DNA from: Acanthosoma haemorrhoidale
Taxonomy: Eukaryota > Arthropoda > Insecta > Hemiptera > Acanthosomatidae
Assembly: GCA_930367205.1 (NCBI GenBank)
Contig: CAKNEZ010000013.1
Span: forward strand, 310,001 to 374,000
Reading direction: 5' to 3'
Length of the DNA stretch: 64,000 nucleotides
A program made the translations under genes and the position numbers. Of the stretch, positions 35,156 through 45,090 are shown in pieces. The first letter of the stretch is position 1. Each line of letters begins with the position of its first letter. A model generated the notes under the pieces. It did no database searches, was not told the origin of the DNA, and worked only from the letters and a program-made list of their open reading frames with translations.

Positions 35156-36173
35156 CGAGGAAATGGAACCATTGAGTTCATTCAAAGCCAACTGTCAATT
35201 CTCACATCTGTTAACCAATTTTCCAGATTTAACCAAACCATATTCATTGAAGGTAAATGCCAAGCATGATGTAAGGCACCACATTGTCATTTGTGATGGA
35301 CCGCCTGTTTTTAGCAAGCCAAGAAGATTATATCCAGAGAAGCTGCAAGTTGCTAAACAAGAATTTCAGAGCATACTCAACAATGGAATTATCCGAGCTT
35401 CCAGTTCGCAATGGGCAAACCCTCTACACATAGTGACGAAGAAAAATGGCCAATGGCGAGTATGTGGAGTCTATAGAAGATTAAATGACAGGACACTACC
35501 CGATAGGTACCCCATTCCGAGGATAGATGATGTAAGTCAAATTCTTCTAAATAAATCAATTTTCTCAAAATTACACCTTTGCCAAGCTTACTATCAAATA
35601 CCTCTTAATGAAGAAGATAAACAAAAAACAGCCCTGATTACGCCCTTTGGATTGTATGAATTTAATCTTATGCCATTTGGACTGCGCAATGCGCCTAGTA
35701 CGTTCCAACGTTTTATTAATAAAGTTTTGAGAGGACTGGATTTTTGTTTCCCATATTTGGATGATATACTCATTGCCTCTGCAAATGCTGAAGAACATAA
35801 TCATCACTTATCACAAGTATTTCAACGACTTAGCCATTACGGTCTCCGGATTAACATCAGTAAATCTGAGTTTGGTTTGGAAAATATAATTTTTCTTCGT
35901 TACCTTATTTCGTCAAATGGTACAAAACCTGATCCTGACAGAGTGAGTGCCATTGTCAACCATGATTTACCAAGAACTATAAAACGCCTAAGGTCTTACT
36001 TAGGAATGCTGAACTTCTATCGCAGGCATCTACATCATGCTGCAGGCAATTTAGCAAATCTTACTAATTTTCTTAAGGGTGCTAAGAAAAATGATAAAAC
36101 TAAGATTGTATGGACACCAGAAACTATTGAAGATTTTCAACAGAGCAAACAAGCCTTAACATACCACTGTTAA
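35156..36173 (+). pseudogene. Gypsy reverse transcriptase region
   Basis: An open frame of 336 residues coding most of RT: PEKLQVAKQEFQSIL, ASSSQWANPLHIVTKKNGQWR, PIPRIDD, LMPFGLRNAPSTFQRF and the active-site YLDD at 35754-35765. The helix after RT (SYLGMLNFYRRHL) precedes a stop at 36171, caused by a local TGTTAACAT-containing duplication between RT and RNase H. Confidence 0.88.
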
Positions 36174-36979
36174 CATTACTCTGTACTTAACATAGCTCTG
36201 TTAACATACCAAAATCCTGATTGTGAATTCTCACTGTAGATGCATCTGACTGGGCAGCTGGAGCTGCTCTGCAACAATAGGAAAATAGTTCATGGATACC
36301 TATTGGATTTTTTTCCAAAAAGTTTTCTGAAACACAGTGCAAATACTCTACATATGACCGAGAACTTACAGCTATTCATATGTCAATCAAGTACTTTAAA
36401 TATTTGTTGGAGGGAAGGTCATTTGTAATATATACAGATCATAAGCCTTTGATTTATGCATTGAAACAAAAGAACGACAAAGCATCCCCTCGCCAACTTC
36501 GACAATTGCAATATATTTCCCAGTTCACAACAACCTTGGTTCATGTTTCAGGAAAAAACAATATGATTGCAGCTTACATGTCTCGACTAGAAGAATGCTC
36601 TGCAATTGATTTCACCCAAATAGCAGAAGCGCAAACACATGATGAAGAACTACAACAACTGCGTACTTCTGCAAATATTGGATTGATTTTCAAATCCTAC
36701 CCTCTTGAAAACGGAAGCCAATTATGGTGTGATGTTTCAACAAAGGAAATTAGACCATATATTCCAAAAGATTTTCGTTATAATGTATTCAAACATTATC
36801 ATAGTATGTCACACCCTGGAATCAGATCTACGGCTAAGCTGATATGTTCGAAGACAGTTTGGATAAACATGAAAAAAAATTTGCGCTCATGGGCAAATGC
36901 CTGTATCGCATGCCAAAAAAGCAAAGTATCCAGACATGTGAAGACACCACTTCAGAAAGATTTGCCACTGTTCATATAG
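36174..36979 (+). pseudogene. Gypsy RNase H and integrase zinc module
   Basis: RNase H begins VDASDWAAGAAL near 36235, is broken by a stop, and continues in another frame to VIYTDHKPLIYAL and a Gly/Asn-rich linker. The integrase HHCC module follows, with His residues in HYHSMSHPG and Cys residues in CIACQKSK. A frameshift near 36960 separates it from the catalytic core. Confidence 0.82.
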
Positions 36980-37878
36980 ATCTAATTGGACCCCTGCCAC
37001 CATCTGAAGAATACACCCATTGTTTAACATGTATCGACCGATTTACTGGATGGACTGAAGTTATTCCCTTGAAAGAGACATCAGCTGAAAACGTTGCACG
37101 GAATTCCTACCAACATTGGATCTGTCAGTTTGGAACACCTGCTACTATAATTGCTGATCAAGGCAAACAATTTAAATGTGAAATATTTAAATCATTGACA
37201 TCAATCTGTGGAATAAAACTAAACCATACAACTGCGTACCACCCGCAGTCAAATGGAAAGATCGAGCGTTTTCACCGAGTGCTGAAGTCAGCCATCAAAG
37301 CTCACGGAAAACAACAGTGGACACAAGTGATTCCAACTATTCTTTTAGGCGTACGAACTTGTCTAAATGAAGATGCGTCAGCGACCATAGCAGAGATGGT
37401 ATACGGAGTACCGTTGAGACTTCCAGGTGACTTCTTTGAGACTCCCAGGGCCACTTCGGATATACCAACATTCATCAGCATGCTGCGCCAGCAAATTGAC
37501 TGCCTGCGCCCAAGACCGGTGGAACACAAAAACAGGACTACTACCTTTATCCATAAAGACTTATCAAAGGCGACACACGTCTTTGTTAGAGTCGATCGGG
37601 TAAGGGCAAGTTTGGAAAAGCCTTATGAAGGCCCATTTCTTGTCATTCGACGAGCAGAAGTGAAGTACTACTCATTAAATATCAAGGGTAAAGAAGTAAA
37701 TGTATCGCTTGACCGGTTAAAGCCAGCGCATCTGTTGTGTGATGACAGTGATTCGGCACGGGAGCAATCTATTGGGCCACCTGCAGATGAACCGGAGGAT
37801 CCTGGGCAGCCTGAAGCAACTTTGAAGAAGACGCGTTCGGGAAGAGTAGTGCATTTTCCCTCGCGATTTCGAACGTAA
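36955..37878 (+). pseudogene. Gypsy integrase catalytic core and C-terminus
   Basis: The DDE core has the first Asp in VHIDLIGP, the second in IIADQGKQF and Glu in NGKIERFHR. The C-terminal GPY/F-type motif (KPYEGPFLVIRR) and a basic tail ending SGRVVHFPSRFRT precede the stop. The upstream boundary is set by the frameshift from the zinc module. Confidence 0.85.
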
Positions 37879-37901
37879 CACAGTTACTGGGGGGAGAGTG
37901 A

Positions 37902-38307
37902 TGTGGCGGCTGGCATTGATTGGTATCCATAGAGACCGCCAAATAAATAACCTACAACACATGTGTGTGTAAAAAAGATATGTAAATTTGTACCTTGTGT
38001 TCTGTCCTAAAATATAAAAGTTATGTAATGTATTGTGAGTTTTATAAATGTGTAAAACCCCACTACATGTCCATTGTTCAATGCACTGTGCGTGCAGTGG
38101 GGCAAATGCGCATGCATCAATTGTCAGGGACGCTCTTTGTCAATCATGGCTTTATGACTACTTATGGCCGTTCAATTGATGGAGTCATGGAGACGTGATA
38201 TAATCACGATCATCGAGATATAATGCTCGAGTTCCTGTTAATTAACTGATTAGTTTGCTGATTAAACCTTCTTAAAATGAGCCTGGACACCGGGGGTATA
38301 CCAATCA
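37902..38307 (+). repeat. Probable gypsy family-2 3' LTR
   Basis: Starts TGTGGCGGCTGG after a GGGGGGAGAG purine tract and contains AT-rich promoter-like sequence. The right end near ACCAATCA is a guess since no 5' LTR is present. Confidence 0.45.
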
Positions 38308-40940
38308 TCGTTTGAGTCTCTCTTGGACTTTGAATAGAAAAAAAAAACATTGTATTTGTTATAAGCTGATATCGAAATTAAATAAAATGGCCAAGTATAT
38401 GTGCTGTTACCTTGTATGATTTGGATTTGCCCAGTGAAATGAAAATTTCTGCCAACTCCATAAATTGATGACTGTCATTAATTGATTGGTTATACCTATA
38501 TCAGCACGGGAAAAAAAAAAAAAAAAAAAAAAAAAAATCTATGTATATATAGCTAGTTTAGGATTTGTAAATATATTATTAGAGGTGTTTCTTTTCTCTT
38601 TACTTTAGTTTTGTGTTTTCTTCTTTCTTTTTTATATATCATTATCATGTGTTTTTTTTTTTAGAATAAATGGAACAAAACAGAATAACCGAAGGTGCGG
38701 AATACGCAAACCACAGGCTACGTAACCCCATGAGCCCGCTTCACGGGCTTGTGGGGCTAGCCCGATTGAGGCTCAGCCTCAGGTAGGGGGAGAAAAAAAA
38801 GAAAAAAAAAAAAGTTATACCTGAATATTTTCCCATCCTATTTCATCAAACTAAATATTTTAATGTTATAATTTATAGTATGTACTATATGTTGGGACTT
38901 TCGTGGACTATAACTATGAGACCATTAAAATGAGATAATTGAAATCGTGTTGAAAATCCCAGTTTCAGATGAAGTGATGGTATTTTGCGTTGAAGTATTT
39001 CAGGAGCACAATGAAGGTGTTAAGAAAAAAATGCCTCATTCTGCCATACGAAGTTTTGTACCGAATTAAACTTCTTTACTCCCTGCCTAATAACATAAGT
39101 TTGAAATTTTTTTCGCAAATCACGTCATTAAGTGAATTTTGTCCGGAGGTACAAGTAATTAACGTACACGGTCCTAAAAGCAGTCACTGGGTCAAGTTCA
39201 TAGCATGTTCTTGGAAAGAAGGCAACAATCTGAGCGTATTTTAGTTGGTCTTGTTAGATATTTGCTTGGAAGTTTTGATTGTTATTTAAGTGAGTTACTG
39301 ACTTGAATAGGATATTCACGTTCGCAAGCCTACTCTACATTTGTAACACGAGTTAACTATTATCTTTCTCTTGTAACGCTTCTTTTAGTGTTTTTTTATT
39401 GAAAGCTAGGAGAGAGCCTTATTTTTATATCTTATTAGAGTGATTAACTTAGCATATAAATCCATCGCTACCGACTGGTTCAAGACAAGCCATCCTTTGG
39501 GGATCGGAGAGGGCCGACAAGCCACTCTGGGAAATAAGGGCCGGTCACCGAGGAGACCCATCTCAGGACTAGGACCGGGACCCGAGAGGCTGATCCATTA
39601 GTGTTCTCATTATTGTGCTGCTAACACAATCCCATTGTTGGCAACCGGCCGTACCGCAACAACCATCTTCTTCCCCTTTCTGATTAATTAATGCCAGCTC
39701 GGACCGATCCTCTCTTCTTGGTCATGGCTGAGCCTGCCTCATCCAATCCAATGCTGTGAGGCTAAAACCCTGACCTATTTTATTAGAAACTCTGACCGGA
39801 AAACTTTCAAATCAGCACAAGTCCTTTAGCTTTAAGTTTCTGAATAGTTGCCATCGAGAAGTTCGAAAATTGAAATGGTGGTTATTATCATTTACCGTCG
39901 CTTTACGTCCTTCATTGACAATATTTATCTACACGAAACATTTTGGCTACTTGGCGAAATAGTTTTTAGGCTCAGATTGAAAAGTGGGTAATTAGCACGA
40001 TACGCGAATATTCTCCCAGGCAATGCTTCAACGCCGAAATGCTGAAGCAGATCAATCGCGATTCACAGTTATTCGACTGATTTTACTTGATCATCGAATA
40101 TGATGATTTATATTCGAATATTAATACTTAGTAAAGTATGCCAACTGTTTATTCCTGTACTGCCGATCTTAATGGGAATTCGGGTTAACGATACATTTCC
40201 AACTATGCGATGACACAGTGCCGTTAAATTATATTCGAGTACATTAAATCACTAATAACCGTTGTTTAGGAAGGAAAATATCTACTACTGATACCGTATC
40301 TACAGGATACCAGGAATTGTCGAAAGTCCGATTTCGGGTAGATCTAGGTTAGTTCTGATCCCTCTTTATGGGGAAAATTTTCCTTGTTCGCAAATCATAA
40401 TTTGTTGATACAAACAAACTACTCGTCACCAGTTATTATTCTTATGTCCGTTTCTAGGTCTTTTGTGCCCTTGTGGATTTCTTGGTTGGATCTCAATCTG
40501 TATGTATCCTTTTTGTGTTATACATGTTATTATAACATCTTATTGAGTTATACGTATCAGTTTGATATATCAAAATTTTCTGATCATTAATCGATTTTAA
40601 GGTAGTTGACTAAGTGAGAATAATCAATTGCCACTACCGACCGGTTACGACACTACAGTCATCCCTATTAAGTAGAATGGGGAGAGTCCCAACTCACCCT
40701 CAGGACACCCTCCCTTACTGCTTGTAAAAACAACCGCCAGAATGCACCGCAGGCATAGGTACCACCTATACCTCAATTTTCACATCGTTTTATTTGATTG
40801 GGGGATTTTCTCTCGTTATAGTCAAGTTAAAATCACATTTAGAAGTTTTTATTACCATTGTATATGAAGTGAGCAACAATATATTGACGACTTAAAGCAT
40901 TAAAATTAATTATTTGTGCCCTAGTGTCCTTGTAACGTAC
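38308..40940. other. Intergenic, no gene recognised
   Basis: AT-rich sequence with an A-run at 38511-38537 and a cluster of three palindromes at 38733-38780. The stretch 39470-39720 is more GC-rich and matches no RNA gene I know. Short open frames here have no recognisable motif. Confidence 0.6.
38733..38780. repeat. Cluster of three adjacent palindromes
   Basis: AGCCCG/CGGGCT around CTTCA (38733-38749), GGGCTAGCCC (38754-38763) and GAGGCTCAGCCTC (38768-38780). An A-rich tract follows at 38790-38813, as in the 3' ends of some retroposed RNAs. Confidence 0.6.
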
Positions 40941-40941
40941 C

Positions 40942-40990
40942 TTACTTCCCGGAATTTTCGTCTGCCCTGATTTGATAACTTACCGAATTT
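40942..40990 (+). promoter_or_regulatory. U4 snRNA proximal promoter (PSEA-like and PSEB-like)
   Basis: TTACTTCCCGGAATTTTCG at about -62 to -44 resembles the insect PSEA pattern (TTCCC followed by a TTTT block). TTGATAACTTACCGAATTT starts at -33, where U1 has TTGACAACTATCGGATTTT at -32. No TATA box. The shared spacing with an independently identified U1 gene is the main support. Confidence 0.6.
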
Positions 40991-41004
40991 GCGATAATTG
41001 GATT

Positions 41005-41146
41005 AACCTTGCGCAGTGGCATTATTGTAACCGATGAAGTTCTACTGAGGTGCAATTATTGCTTATTGAAAACTTTACCAATACCCCGCCAAGGGACTGT
41101 GCAATACCAGTCCTAAAGGCAATTTTTGGAAATCCCTCCGGGGATT
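41005..41146 (+). ncRNA. U4: U4 spliceosomal snRNA
   Basis: About 142 nt. The 5' segment CCTTGCGCAGTGGC can pair with U6 as U4/U6 stem II. The 5' stem-loop carries the kink-turn words GATGA and TGAGG that bind the 15.5K protein. ATTGCTTATTGAAAAC is the stem I region, and AATACCCCGCC and the central stem follow. The Sm site AATTTTTGG precedes a terminal hairpin AATCCC/GGGATT closed on a TCCG tetraloop. Several bases differ from common animal U4, but stem changes are paired: ATCG/CGAT becomes ATTG/CAAT, GCC/GGC becomes ACC/GGT, and the apical GG/CC becomes AG/CT. This argues for a functional RNA. One stem I position (TGCTTATT for the usual TGCTAATT) would mismatch standard U6. Confidence 0.92.
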
Positions 41147-41268
41147 CATAAATGACAATGTCTAATTCTTTTCAGCAAAACACTATAGTCGAGCCTCATA
41201 GCTTAACTTCGGCCAGTAAGTGATGTCTCACATAGGTGACTGACCCTAATTATTAAAAATATATGATT

Positions 41269-41613
41269 TTAATGACATAATGTCAATCGATTGAATATAT
41301 TATATATTTTTAGAAATTGAGCGAATGTGAAAATTCTGCCAGTATTCTCCCACCCAATAATAATCAACCTTCTAAACTCGAGAATGTTGAGGGAGTAGAG
41401 GTAATTCGGGAAAAGAGCAGGGAGGATGGTGTTCCATGGTGGGGGAAACCGGTTTTCTATTGTGTTCTGATGTGAAAAAGACGGGGCCCGGGGTTCGCTA
41501 GACCCACACGACAGGGTTTTAATTAATTTAAATTTATGCAAAACGTATGCGAAGGCTCGCTGACTGTTGCCTGCGAAGGCTCGAAGGGGATTGATGCTGT
41601 TCATCAATCTCAA
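41269..41613 (-). other. Open frame of unknown status downstream of U4
   Basis: A 114-codon minus-strand frame with no recognisable domain in AT-rich sequence. It may be chance. The surrounding stretch 41150-41830 holds nothing else I can name. Confidence 0.12.
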
Positions 41614-41851
41614 GGCTTACATACGAATGTAGAATAAAAATAAAAATAAAATTTTAATATCCTTCTGTGCTATACATGAGTTTATAAACTGGAGATTTAC
41701 ATCGTTGATGGTTAAATTTTACTGGATTACATGTGTGAAGATAAGACTCTTCTGGCGTCGAAAGGTAAGAAATTAATATTGTGAGAATATAAAGCAGATG
41801 GCAAAATATAAATTAATAGCTATGGTTTCCCCCTCTTCTCAGGAAAAGGAG

Positions 41852-41890
41852 TATAAGAGCCCTAGGAAAATTTCATTCCTCGCACAGGTG
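41852..41890 (+). promoter_or_regulatory. TATA-type polymerase II promoter of the small-gene cassette
   Basis: TATAAGAG at 41852-41859 is followed by initiator-like words TCATTC at 41873 and GCACAG at 41882. A splice-donor-like GTAAGTATG occurs at 41913, before the first ORF. This matches a promoter plus short non-coding leader exon. Confidence 0.45.
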
Positions 41891-41939
41891 TGGAAGCTTT
41901 CATACAGCAATCGTAAGTATGTTATTTGTTTCTTAGATA

Positions 41940-42290
41940 ATGCCGATTGTGAATAGAGGTCATAATAATAATTCTTCTCGTTATCGTTGTATAAAGACGA
42001 TCTTTGTAAGTGTAAATGCTTTTATCGCGTTAGGAGAAGAACCATCCGAGAACAATTCATCTTTAGTACTCGTTTGTTTAAACTGTGTACATAATGAATT
42101 AGAGGCGGAAGAATTAGAGAACGGGATAGTAACATCAAATCATTATATACTTTTAAGAAGTGAAGCTATTGGCTTAACATATAGAGATCGTTGTATAATA
42201 TGTGGAAACAGTCTTTCCATTGCAAGGAATTTGTCAGAATGTAGAAAGTGTACGAATCTGTTCAACTTCGTTTATAATTCAGACTCATGA
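41940..42290 (+). CDS. Unknown 116-residue protein with paired CxxC motifs
   Basis: No signal peptide or membrane span. Cysteine pairs at CLNC, CIIC and CRKC suggest a zinc-binding fold in the second half. An acidic segment (ELEAEELENG) precedes the last two pairs. The ATG follows a splice-acceptor-like TTTCTTAG (to 41936) by 3 nt, and a TATA promoter lies about 90 bp upstream. I do not recognise the family. Same-strand neighbours suggest one mobile or virus-like element. Confidence 0.5.
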   Translation: MPIVNRGHNNNSSRYRCIKTIFVSVNAFIALGEEPSENNSSLVLVCLNCVHNELEAEELENGIVTSNHYILLRSEAIGLTYRDRCIICGNSLSIARNLSECRKCTNLFNFVYNSDS

Positions 42291-42372
42291 GGTGAACATT
42301 ATTAATGAAGTGAACTGTAGCATTGAGTATTGTATGTAGTATTTAAAAAAAAAATTACTCTTTGTATTTTAG

Positions 42373-42456
42373 ATGGCTACATTTATTCTGTTTGATAACT
42401 TAGGAGAAGGGATATATGAGATATTAGGATTGGAAGGAGGGATGGTTACTCTTTAA
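42373..42456 (+). CDS. Short ORF directly after a splice acceptor (27 codons)
   Basis: ATG at 42373 follows TTGTATTTTAG with no gap. The frame is short, and codon-like sequence seems to continue in another frame to about 42595, so this may be a decayed small gene. Included because its position repeats the acceptor-then-ATG pattern of its neighbours. Confidence 0.25.
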   Translation: MATFILFDNLGEGIYEILGLEGGMVTL

Positions 42457-42920
42457 GCAATCAATTATGGTAATATTGGAAACAATATTGTCATCGCATA
42501 TGATACCGATGGTACACGAAATCCATCTAACTGGACTGTTGTCAATATTTATATTAGACAACAGAAAACAATATGCTTTTCTTACCTCTTAATAAATAAG
42601 TAAAGCATATTGTAAATAATAGACTAGTAAAAAATAATTGGTAAGGAATTACAATTTAATAAGTATTAAAATTTTTTTTTTTTTTAATTTTCCTTACTCG
42701 GCCTACTGGTTTCCTTTTCAGATGTCCATGATCGAAAAATTAAACAGTTTACCTGTTTATAAAAGAATTGGAGAACTAAAACAAGGTGAAAAATATTTGA
42801 TAACACATTTTGCAAAAACTAAAACAGAACATGGCGATTGTCTACAAGTAATATTAGATTCAAAGGAAAACGGATTTTTAATTAAAACGTTTCTTCCCGA
42901 ACGCTATCTTCATTGCATAT

Positions 42921-43390
42921 TATTATTATTTGTTCCGGCATTTGTGGACCACGGCCTCACTGAGACCTATTGTGCGCCGTCCATGTCCCTGTCCTATATA
43001 TGTGACAGGCCCACGGCCTTTGCAAATCTGAGGATACTGAATGGATCGATCAGTTCACATAGTTTGGGGTCTACAATGCGATCACTACCAAAGTGAAGGT
43101 ATCGCCTTCTAGCTAAGTTATCACAGTCACATATTATATGACGTGCCGTTTCTCCCTCTTTCTTGCAGAATCTGCAGAATGGTGATCCCACTATCCCCAA
43201 ATTAAAGAGGTGTTTATTTAACCGACAGTGACCTGTATAGAGTCCTGTCACACTTTTGAGTGTCCACCTGTCCATTGATAGAAGTGCTGAGCTTCTTCTC
43301 TTACAGGGTCCATTAAGAAACAGTTTCGAGTGTTCCTGTTTCTTAGTTTCTCTCCAAGAAAGTCTTGCCTTGTCCTCTAAAGCTAATTTT
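42921..43390 (-). mobile_element. LOA/R1-group non-LTR retrotransposon, copy D (3' end only)
   Basis: A 5'-truncated insertion of about 470 bp with a 9-bp target-site duplication ATTGCATAT (42912-42920 and 43391-43399). It contains the tail, 3' UTR and the last part of ORF2. The closest match is the equivalent part of copy A. Confidence 0.93.
42994..43390 (-). pseudogene. LOA ORF2 C-terminus (copy D)
   Basis: About 132 residues from LALEDKARLSWRET through the CCHC motif to the natural end KAVGLSHI. One CCHC-flanking residue differs (SPFCRFCKK rather than SPICRFCKK). 5'-truncated, not functional. Confidence 0.9.
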
Positions 43391-43621
43391 ATTGCATATC
43401 TGATGAGGATATACAACAATATAAGAGTGGTAAGTATGTAAAAATATAAGAAAAAAAAAAAAAATTGTATTTCTTAAATTAACTCTAACATTTGTTTTAG
43501 GCGATCTCGATTTATCATATGAGGGTGTAATAAAGAGAAGTCATATTATCAAATTTCACAAAGCAGTCTAAGTAAGCATCACAATAATTAAGGATTATAA
43601 TATAAGGATTTTGAATAAAAG

Positions 43622-44440
43622 ATGAGTACCTTTAGAAATACATACTTATGTACAAAATGTGGACTTTTACTAAACAATTGGAAACATAAATGTAAATGGT
43701 CATATATGTTGTGTAAAATGTGTGGTAGAGAATGCAGTCAACAAAATTATAAAAGACATATAAAAACATGCGTTGCTCTCAAATTAAACATAGAGAAAGA
43801 GGTGAACGTATCGAAACAAATGCAGTCCCGGTCCGATCCTCCGATTAAAAAAATAAAATATATAGTATTTGACAAGTGCTTACGGGAACAATCAACATCA
43901 GATGAAAACAATATTATTATTACAACGGCTATCAACGAGACGCTTGCAGACATTTATATTAAAAATGATAAGGTTAATTATATCCCAAACGAATTTCTTG
44001 ATAATGTTAAAAATAAATTAATTAAAATTTTGAATAAATATATTATGAGGTGGAATACTATAAAAATTATGATCTTATTAGAATTTAATTATAAAAAAAG
44101 TGTTGAGGGAAAAGAAATGGAGCGCACTGATTTTAATTTTAAAACGAAAATGGAAACTTTAGACAAATCTAGTAACTTAGAAGAATTTATAATAGACTCA
44201 TTTCAGAAAATCTTATCAGAAATAGATGATTTTATGGGGAGGGGATCAGGATGGATTTTCGTATCTGCAAATTATCTCTGTTTGCACTTAACAAAATATA
44301 CACCCTTGAATGCCAACAGATTCATAGCGCTCCCAAAAAGTATTCTCACATCCTCCCCGTTGATGTGGGAGGCAATGGATATGTCGAGCAATTTCACAAA
44401 GAGGCCAATTCCGCTCAGAAAAGACTTTTTTCCAACTTAA
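43622..44440 (+). CDS. Zinc-ribbon protein of a putative mobile element (272 residues)
   Basis: The N-terminus has clustered Cys/His residues (CTKCGLLL, KHKCKW, CKMCGREC, HIKTC), likely one or two zinc fingers. A linker and a helical middle follow. Near residue 200 is ILSEIDDFMGRGSGWIF, then KYTPLNANRFIALPKSI. From memory these resemble a domain placed before type-B DNA polymerase regions in invertebrate mobile-element or virus-like proteins. After residue 240 the sequence departs from that pattern and soon ends, and another frame (44251-44508) stays open, so the gene may be truncated or fused. The ATG follows AAAAG directly. Confidence 0.5.
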   Translation: MSTFRNTYLCTKCGLLLNNWKHKCKWSYMLCKMCGRECSQQNYKRHIKTCVALKLNIEKEVNVSKQMQSRSDPPIKKIKYIVFDKCLREQSTSDENNIIITTAINETLADIYIKNDKVNYIPNEFLDNVKNKLIKILNKYIMRWNTIKIMILLEFNYKKSVEGKEMERTDFNFKTKMETLDKSSNLEEFIIDSFQKILSEIDDFMGRGSGWIFVSANYLCLHLTKYTPLNANRFIALPKSILTSSPLMWEAMDMSSNFTKRPIPLRKDFFPT

Positions 44441-44567
44441 AGAAACAAAATTTTCCCCCTGTCCAGTCAGTCTTCTGCCTATCAAATTTCTTTAATGGCC
44501 GGGTTTGAAACCTTCCTCTGCCTCTATTCTTACCTCATAATTATTAAAAATTAAAAATTTAATAATA

Positions 44568-45090
44568 ACGGGGACCGGGAAAGTAATGTTTTTTTTACAT
44601 TGAATTCAAACAAATAAATTTTTAATAAGTTTTTGTTTAAATCACCCTCGCTATCAGCAATCTTTTGCCATCTAGTGTGCAAATTTTCAATACCAGATCG
44701 ATTAAAGTCAATTGGTTACTGAGCAAAATGTCTGGAGATGGCATTTTGGACATCATCTAAATTTTTTAATTTTTAACCACTTGGAAAATGTTGTAGTGAT
44801 CGGAATAAATCCGATGGAACAATATCGGGTAAGTATGATGGGTGAGGCAAATATCTACCACCCCAATTTATTAATTTTTTCCAGGGTTCGTCTTGCGCAG
44901 TGCGTTCTTGCATTATTGTGTTGCAGAATAACGCCTTCTGTTGACAATAGCTGAGCACTCTTAAAATTAAAGATTGATTTACTAGATCCAATTGTTACCA
45001 GGAAAGGTATGCATTCACAGTTTGTCCAAGTTTCAGCACTTCAAAATGAACGACCCCGCAAATACTCCACCAAATTCACAAAAACGCCTT
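44568..45090 (-). mobile_element. Mariner-family DNA transposon fragment (decayed)
   Basis: Minus strand. The transposase C-terminal half is readable in shifting frames: GVVHFEVLK, GQTVNAYL, LDLVNQSL, then LPHPSYLPDIVPSD with the last catalytic Asp, FRSLQHF, and SGIENLHTRWQKIADSEGDL near the end. Stops and frameshifts are present, and the DNARPH-type second Asp region is corrupted. The terminus near GGGGACCGGGAAAG is one probable inverted-repeat end; the 5' half is missing. Confidence 0.85.

Larger units (their letters stand above)
32944..38307 (+). mobile_element. Ty3/gypsy retrotransposon relic (family 2), interrupted by LOA copy C
   Basis: Gag C-terminus, protease, RT, RNase H and integrase appear in gypsy order on the plus strand. 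A purine tract (GGGGGGAGAG) and a probable 3' LTR starting TGTGGCGGC at 37902 follow. The 5' LTR and most of gag are missing. There are several frameshifts and stops, so the copy is dead. LOA copy C (33414-35155) lies between protease and RT. Confidence 0.85.
42722..43571 (+). pseudogene. Small spliced gene interrupted by LOA copy D
   Basis: Starts at an ATG directly after the acceptor TTTTCAG (ends 42721). The frame runs to 42920, where LOA copy D interrupts it. After the second target-site duplicate it continues in the correct phase from 43400 to a donor GTAAGT at 43430. A 71-bp intron ends in TTTGTTTTAG at 43500, and the second exon ends at TAA 43569-43571. Without the insert it would code 99 residues, starting MSMIEKLNSLPVYKRIGEL. 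Size and fold-like pattern (LPVYKRIGELK, then FLPERY) recall small uncharacterised proteins common in hemipteran mobile elements, possibly OB-fold; that is a recollection. Confidence 0.6.

Noticed and set aside
39475..40740. Two similar stretches (CGCTACCGACTGGTT and CCACTACCGACCGGTT) as a repeated RNA gene
   Set aside because: Similarity fades after about 16 bases and no structure or known RNA motif supports it.
44880..44940. TTGCGCAGTG word as a second U4 fragment
   Set aside because: It lies in the antisense of a mariner transposase and no other U4 part is present.
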